From assembly GCF_900636325.1 (NCBI RefSeq), contig NZ_LR134263.1, positions 2,480,001 through 2,544,000 of the forward strand: DNA of 64,000 nucleotides, read 5' to 3'. Source of the DNA: Staphylococcus delphini (GTDB taxonomy: Bacteria; Bacillota; Bacilli; Staphylococcales; Staphylococcaceae). Below the pieces are notes generated by a model. It worked only from the letters and a program-made list of their open reading frames with translations, had not been told where the DNA came from and made no database searches. The position numbers and the translations under genes were made by a program. Below are positions 59,817 through 64,000 of the stretch, piece after piece (the first letter of the stretch is position 1; each line of letters opens with the position of its first letter).

Positions 59817-61187
59817 TTAATTTTTTAATGCGTGTTTCAATGCTTCATTGACAGAAGTCACGCCAATCACTTCAATACCTTCTGGGAACTGCCATCCGCC
59901 AATATTATTTTTAGGAATAATTACGCGTTTAAAGCCCAGTTTTGCCGCTTCTTGCACACGTTGCTCAATACGTGAAACACGGCGCACCTCACCCGTCAAT
60001 CCAACCTCGCCAATATAACAATCGAGGCCGTCTACTGCTTGGTCTTTAAAACTAGAAGCTGTCGCAATGACGATACCTAAGTCGACAGCAGGTTCAGAAA
60101 GTTTGACGCCCCCTGCTACTTTAATGTAAGCATCTTGTTGTTGTAGTAAATACCCTTCTTTTTTCTCTAACACCGCCATCAATAAACTGAGGCGATTATG
60201 GTCAATACCTGTCGCCATACGTCTCGGGTTATTGAACGTTGTCGGTGTCACAAGCGCTTGTACTTCAATCAATAATGGTCGTGTTCCTTCCATCGTTGCA
60301 ACAATTGTCGAACCTGCAACATTGGTCGTCCGTTCTTCTAAAAACATTTCTGACGGATTGAGTACACTTTTTAAACCGGACTGCTTCATTTCAAAAATGC
60401 CCATTTCATTCGTAGAGCCAAAACGGTTTTTCACCGCTCTTAAAATACGATACGCGTGATGTTCATCACCTTCAAAATAAAGCACCGTATCCACCATATG
60501 TTCCAGCAAACGCGGCCCCGCAATTTGGCCTTCTTTCGTCACATGGCCTACAATAAACGTCGCAACATTCATCTGCTTTGCGATATGCATCAAGCTTTGC
60601 GTACTTTCACGAACTTGCGACACAGAGCCCGGCGCCGAACTAATTTCAGGATGATAAATCGTTTGAATCGAGTCCACGACGATCAAATCAGGCTCGACCT
60701 TTTTCACCGCTTCATGAATAACCATTAAGTCCGTTTCCGCAAATACGTTCAGTTGACTCGCATCTTCATCTAAACGATCCGCTCTAATTTTAGTTTGATT
60801 GAGTGATTCCTCACCAGTAATATAGAGTACTCTTTTTTCTTTAGATAACGCCGCACACATTTGCAGTAACAGTGTCGACTTCCCTATCCCTGGATCGCCA
60901 CCAATCAGCACGAGTGACCCTTCTACAATACCGCCACCGAGCACACGGTTTAATTCACCACTATTCGTTTGGATACGTGGCGCAAGCTCTTGTTTAATGT
61001 CATTGAGCTTTTGTATTTTAGCCGAACTTGTCTTTTGCGCCCTTACACCGTGTTTAGGACTCGCAGTTTTTTGTTCAAAAGATTCCTCCATTGAATTCCA
61101 AGCACCACAATTTGGACATTTACCCATCCATTTAGGTGATTGGTAACCACAGGCCGTACATTCAAAAATCGTTTTCGTTTTTGCCAC
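59817..61187 (-). CDS. radA: DNA repair protein RadA
   Basis: 456 residues. N-terminal zinc finger [18 protein letters not shown], RecA-like ATPase with [10 protein letters not shown], the RadA-specific KNRFG, and a C-terminal Lon-like domain with [14 protein letters not shown]. Helps branch migration during recombination. It follows clpC after 269 bp in which a terminator for clpC lies. Confidence 0.95.
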   Translation of the reverse strand: MAKTKTIFECTACGYQSPKWMGKCPNCGAWNSMEESFEQKTASPKHGVRAQKTSSAKIQKLNDIKQELAPRIQTNSGELNRVLGGGIVEGSLVLIGGDPGIGKSTLLLQMCAALSKEKRVLYITGEESLNQTKIRADRLDEDASQLNVFAETDLMVIHEAVKKVEPDLIVVDSIQTIYHPEISSAPGSVSQVRESTQSLMHIAKQMNVATFIVGHVTKEGQIAGPRLLEHMVDTVLYFEGDEHHAYRILRAVKNRFGSTNEMGIFEMKQSGLKSVLNPSEMFLEERTTNVAGSTIVATMEGTRPLLIEVQALVTPTTFNNPRRMATGIDHNRLSLLMAVLEKKEGYLLQQQDAYIKVAGGVKLSEPAVDLGIVIATASSFKDQAVDGLDCYIGEVGLTGEVRRVSRIEQRVQEAAKLGFKRVIIPKNNIGGWQFPEGIEVIGVTSVNEALKHALKN

Positions 61188-61408
61188 TCAGACACCTCCG
61201 TCTCTACATATAACATACCTTATTTTATACTTGAAAAAGATTTATGACAAATGTTGTCCTTTATCATTTAAGCGCTTTAAATATGCGTTCTCATCGAAAC
61301 ACACGATTCAATTATAAATAATATACAACAAACACTTAAAAATGTAGCCTGTAAAAAGCAAAATCTTTTCACTACCTTACTTTAACCCACGTCGCGCACA
61401 ACAAAAAA

Positions 61409-61442
61409 CAGCGGTGAAAATCTAAATAGACCTTCACCACTG
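61409..61442 (-). terminator. Terminator of the ctsR-mcsA-mcsB-clpC operon
   Basis: CAGcGGTGAA (61409-61418) pairs with TTCACCaCTG (61433-61442), followed on the minus strand by a T run; 15 bp past clpC. Confidence 0.75.
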
Positions 61443-61456
61443 CTCTACCTCATGAC

Positions 61457-63916
61457 CTATGATTCTGTCGTTGCTTTATCCTCATCCAACTCAACTTCCG
61501 AGATGTCATATTGGAATGTTTCGCCATCATAATCGACAGTTACATTTTTACCTTCTAACTCTTTACCTTCTAAAATAAGCTCGCTTAAGTTATCTTCCAC
61601 CGTTTTTTGGATGGCACGAATCAATGGACGCGCACCATACTCTGGATCATAACCTTCTTCGGCAATTTTATCTTTCGCCGCTTCTGTCACACGTACGTTA
61701 ATGTTTTGTTCAGATAAACGACTTGTTAATTTACCAACCATCATCGTTACGATTTCTTTCAATTCGTCTTTATTGAGTTTATGGAAGACAATCGTATCAT
61801 CTACACGGTTCAAGAATTCAGGACGGAAGGCATTTTTCAATTCTTTCATCATCGTTTTGCGAATTGTTTCGTAGTCTTGACCTTCTGCACTACCACCGAA
61901 ACCAGCAAAACGTTGATCTTGAAGTTCTTGCGCGCCGACGTTAGATGTCATAATAATCACGGTATTTCTGAAATCTACACGACGCCCTTTCGTATCTGTT
62001 AAATGACCATCATCTAACACTTGTAAAAGAATGTTAAAGACGTCTGGATGTGCTTTTTCAATCTCATCAAATAAGATGACAGAATACGGTTTACGACGTA
62101 CTTTTTCAGTCAATTGACCACCATCATCGTGACCGACATATCCAGGAGGCGCCCCTACAAGACGGCTCACTGCATGTTTCTCCATGAATTCACTCATATC
62201 GACACGAATCATTGCATCTTCTTCACCGAACATTGCTTCAGCTAATGCACGGGCAAGTTCTGTTTTACCGACACCTGTTGGCCCTAAGAAGATGAAGCTA
62301 CCAATTGGACGTTTCGGATCTTTCAAGCCTGCACGCGCACGACGCACTGCTTTAGAAATCGCGGTCACGGCATCATTTTGACCGATGACACGTTCATGTA
62401 ATGTGTCTTCTAAGTTGAGTAAACGCTCAGACTCAGTTTCATTCAAGCGTGTTAACGGAATACCTGTCCAACCTGCAATGACTTCGGCAATATCTTCAGC
62501 AACCAATGTTGTATGTTGACCGCCTTGATGGTTTTGCCATTCATTTTTCGCTTCTTCATATTGTTTTTCAAGTTTTGTTTGTTTATCACGTAAGTTTGCA
62601 GCATTTTCGAATTCTTGTGCGTGAACTGCTGCATCTTTTTCTTTTTTCACTTGCTCGATTTGTTGTTCGATTTCTTTTAAGTTTGAAGGCGTCGTATGGC
62701 TCTTCAAGCGCACTTTTGAACTTGCCTCGTCAATCAAGTCAATCGCTTTGTCTGGTAAGAAACGGTCTTGTACATAACGGTCACTTAATTTCGCCGCTGC
62801 TTCTACCGCTTCATCAGAAATGTTAATTCTGTGATGTGCTTCATAACGATCACGTAAGCCTTTTAAGATCGCAATCGTATCTTGTACACTTGGTTCGTCA
62901 ACTTGAACAGGTTGGAAACGACGTTCAAGTGCTGCATCTTTTTCGATATGCTTACGGTATTCATCTAACGTTGTCGCACCGATACATTGCAATTCGCCAC
63001 GTGCAAGCGCCGGTTTTAAAATGTTAGACGCATCAATCGCACCTTCTGCACCACCTGCACCGATGAGCGTATGCATTTCGTCGATGAACAAAATGACATT
63101 ACCTGCATGATGAATCTCTTCCATCACTTTTTTCAAGCGTTCTTCAAATTCACCACGATATTTCGTACCTGCCACAACAGTCCCCATATCCAATGACATG
63201 ACACGTTTACCTTTTAATGTTTCAGGCACTTCATTGTTCACAATCGCTTGCGCTAAACCTTCAGCAATCGCCGTTTTACCGACACCTGGTTCACCGATTA
63301 ACACAGGATTATTTTTCGTACGACGGCTCAACACTTCAATGACACGTGTAATTTCAGCGTTACGTCCTACGACTGGATCCAATGTGCCATCTTTCGCAAT
63401 CACTGTTAAGTCACGCGCTAAACCATCTAATGTTGGCGTATTATTTGATTTTGCAGCTTGAGCATTTTTGTTAGACATTTCTGGGCTACCTAACGCTTTG
63501 ACCACTTGAGCACGCGCTTTTGTAATATTCAAGTCTAGATTCGCGAATACACGTGCGGCCACACCTTCATTTTCACGAATAAGCCCAAGTAAAATGTGCT
63601 CTGTTCCAACGAAATTGTGTTGTAACTTACGCGCTTCGTCCATAGACAGTTCGATGACTTTTTTCGCACGTGGTGTGTAATGTAACGCACCCATTTGCTC
63701 TTGACCGTGACCAATCAGTTTTTCAACCTCTTCAATCACTTTTTCTTCTGTAATGTCAAAGCTTTCTAATACTTTTGCAGCAATGCCTTCAGGTTCTTTC
63801 ATTAACCCGAGTAATAAATGTTCCGTCCCAATATTCGAATGGTTTAAACGGATTGCTTCTTCTTGTGCATGCGCGAGTACACGTTGCGCGCGTTCTGTTA
63901 ATCTTCCAAATAACAT
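61457..63916 (-). CDS. clpC: ATP-dependent Clp protease ATPase ClpC
   Basis: 819 residues. Double N-domain repeat (1-150), AAA-1 with GEPGVGKT, a middle domain with UVR-like [16 protein letters not shown] that binds adaptor MecA/McsB, AAA-2 with GPTGVGKT, and a C-terminal domain. Unfolds substrates, including arginine-phosphorylated ones, for ClpP. Last gene of the CtsR-repressed heat-shock operon, 15 bp after mcsB. GGAGG precedes the ATG. Confidence 0.97.
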   Translation of the reverse strand: MLFGRLTERAQRVLAHAQEEAIRLNHSNIGTEHLLLGLMKEPEGIAAKVLESFDITEEKVIEEVEKLIGHGQEQMGALHYTPRAKKVIELSMDEARKLQHNFVGTEHILLGLIRENEGVAARVFANLDLNITKARAQVVKALGSPEMSNKNAQAAKSNNTPTLDGLARDLTVIAKDGTLDPVVGRNAEITRVIEVLSRRTKNNPVLIGEPGVGKTAIAEGLAQAIVNNEVPETLKGKRVMSLDMGTVVAGTKYRGEFEERLKKVMEEIHHAGNVILFIDEMHTLIGAGGAEGAIDASNILKPALARGELQCIGATTLDEYRKHIEKDAALERRFQPVQVDEPSVQDTIAILKGLRDRYEAHHRINISDEAVEAAAKLSDRYVQDRFLPDKAIDLIDEASSKVRLKSHTTPSNLKEIEQQIEQVKKEKDAAVHAQEFENAANLRDKQTKLEKQYEEAKNEWQNHQGGQHTTLVAEDIAEVIAGWTGIPLTRLNETESERLLNLEDTLHERVIGQNDAVTAISKAVRRARAGLKDPKRPIGSFIFLGPTGVGKTELARALAEAMFGEEDAMIRVDMSEFMEKHAVSRLVGAPPGYVGHDDGGQLTEKVRRKPYSVILFDEIEKAHPDVFNILLQVLDDGHLTDTKGRRVDFRNTVIIMTSNVGAQELQDQRFAGFGGSAEGQDYETIRKTMMKELKNAFRPEFLNRVDDTIVFHKLNKDELKEIVTMMVGKLTSRLSEQNINVRVTEAAKDKIAEEGYDPEYGARPLIRAIQKTVEDNLSELILEGKELEGKNVTVDYDGETFQYDISEVELDEDKATTES

Positions 63917-63931
63917 ATGCCAACCTCCTAT

Positions 63932-64000
63932 TTATATATATGTTCTTAAAATCTCTGCTCGTTTTGCTTCAATAGATTGTTCATCTGTCTCATCTATCAA
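63932..64000 (-). CDS. mcsB: McsB protein-arginine kinase, last 22 codons
   Basis: The right edge carries only the C-terminus, LIDETDEQSIEAKRAEILR and then TYI, followed by TAA and the ribosome site of clpC. Identified by position just upstream of clpC and by similarity to the end of staphylococcal McsB. McsB phosphorylates arginines to mark proteins for ClpCP. The catalytic part is outside the window. Confidence 0.7.
   Translation of the reverse strand: MIDETDEQSIEAKRAEILRTYI

Overview
The window reads as Staphylococcus chromosome. It has low GC, strong Shine-Dalgarno sites and the characteristic staphylococcal order clpC-radA-yacL-ispDF-gltX-cysES-mrnC-rlmB-yacP-sigH-rpmG-secE-nusG-rplKA-rplJL-rsmC-rpoBC-rpsL-rpsG-fusA-tuf. 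It also carries vraABC, hxlAB and a beta-toxin gene (hlb). These suggest a coagulase-positive animal-associated species such as the S. intermedius/pseudintermedius group; the species is an inference from gene content only.

Left part (1-34 kb), mosaic. A decayed IS1182-type transposase (1-697) borders an AT-rich biosynthetic locus read leftward. This locus has two small precursor peptides with an identical 17-residue Cys/Ser-rich end, a peptidase-free ABC exporter, and an 849-residue three-domain class III lanthipeptide synthetase (lyase, kinase, zinc-less cyclase). It is the strongest candidate for an undescribed system here. Next come the vraABC operon plus a MaoC-type hydratase half, gpmA, a ketopantoate-reductase homologue, the ribulose-monophosphate genes hxlAB, and a PTS-nanE-nagB amino-sugar operon with a divergent RpiR/MurR regulator. 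Then follow bshB2 (bacillithiol), folE2, tadA, two deoxynucleoside kinases, and hlb with a SaeR-type box. A HicAB toxin-antitoxin pair sits between perfect 51-bp copies of the ilvE terminator. The threonine-degradation genes tdh and kbl are separated by an ABC-F gene with an upstream leader ORF and mutually exclusive hairpins. An M20 amidohydrolase, a 554-bp inverted-repeat-bounded structured element and budA complete the region.

Right part (34-64 kb), core. Nearly all genes are on the minus strand and concern translation, transcription and protein quality control. Regulatory RNA is visible as an L10 leader with attenuator before rplJL and a Cys-specific T-box before cysE-cysS. The clpC operon runs in from the right edge, where only the last 22 codons of mcsB are present.

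No rRNA, tRNA, CRISPR array or prophage was seen. Many start codons were set by Shine-Dalgarno spacing rather than by the longest reading frame; each entry says so. Family assignments rest on motifs recognised by eye, not on database searches.
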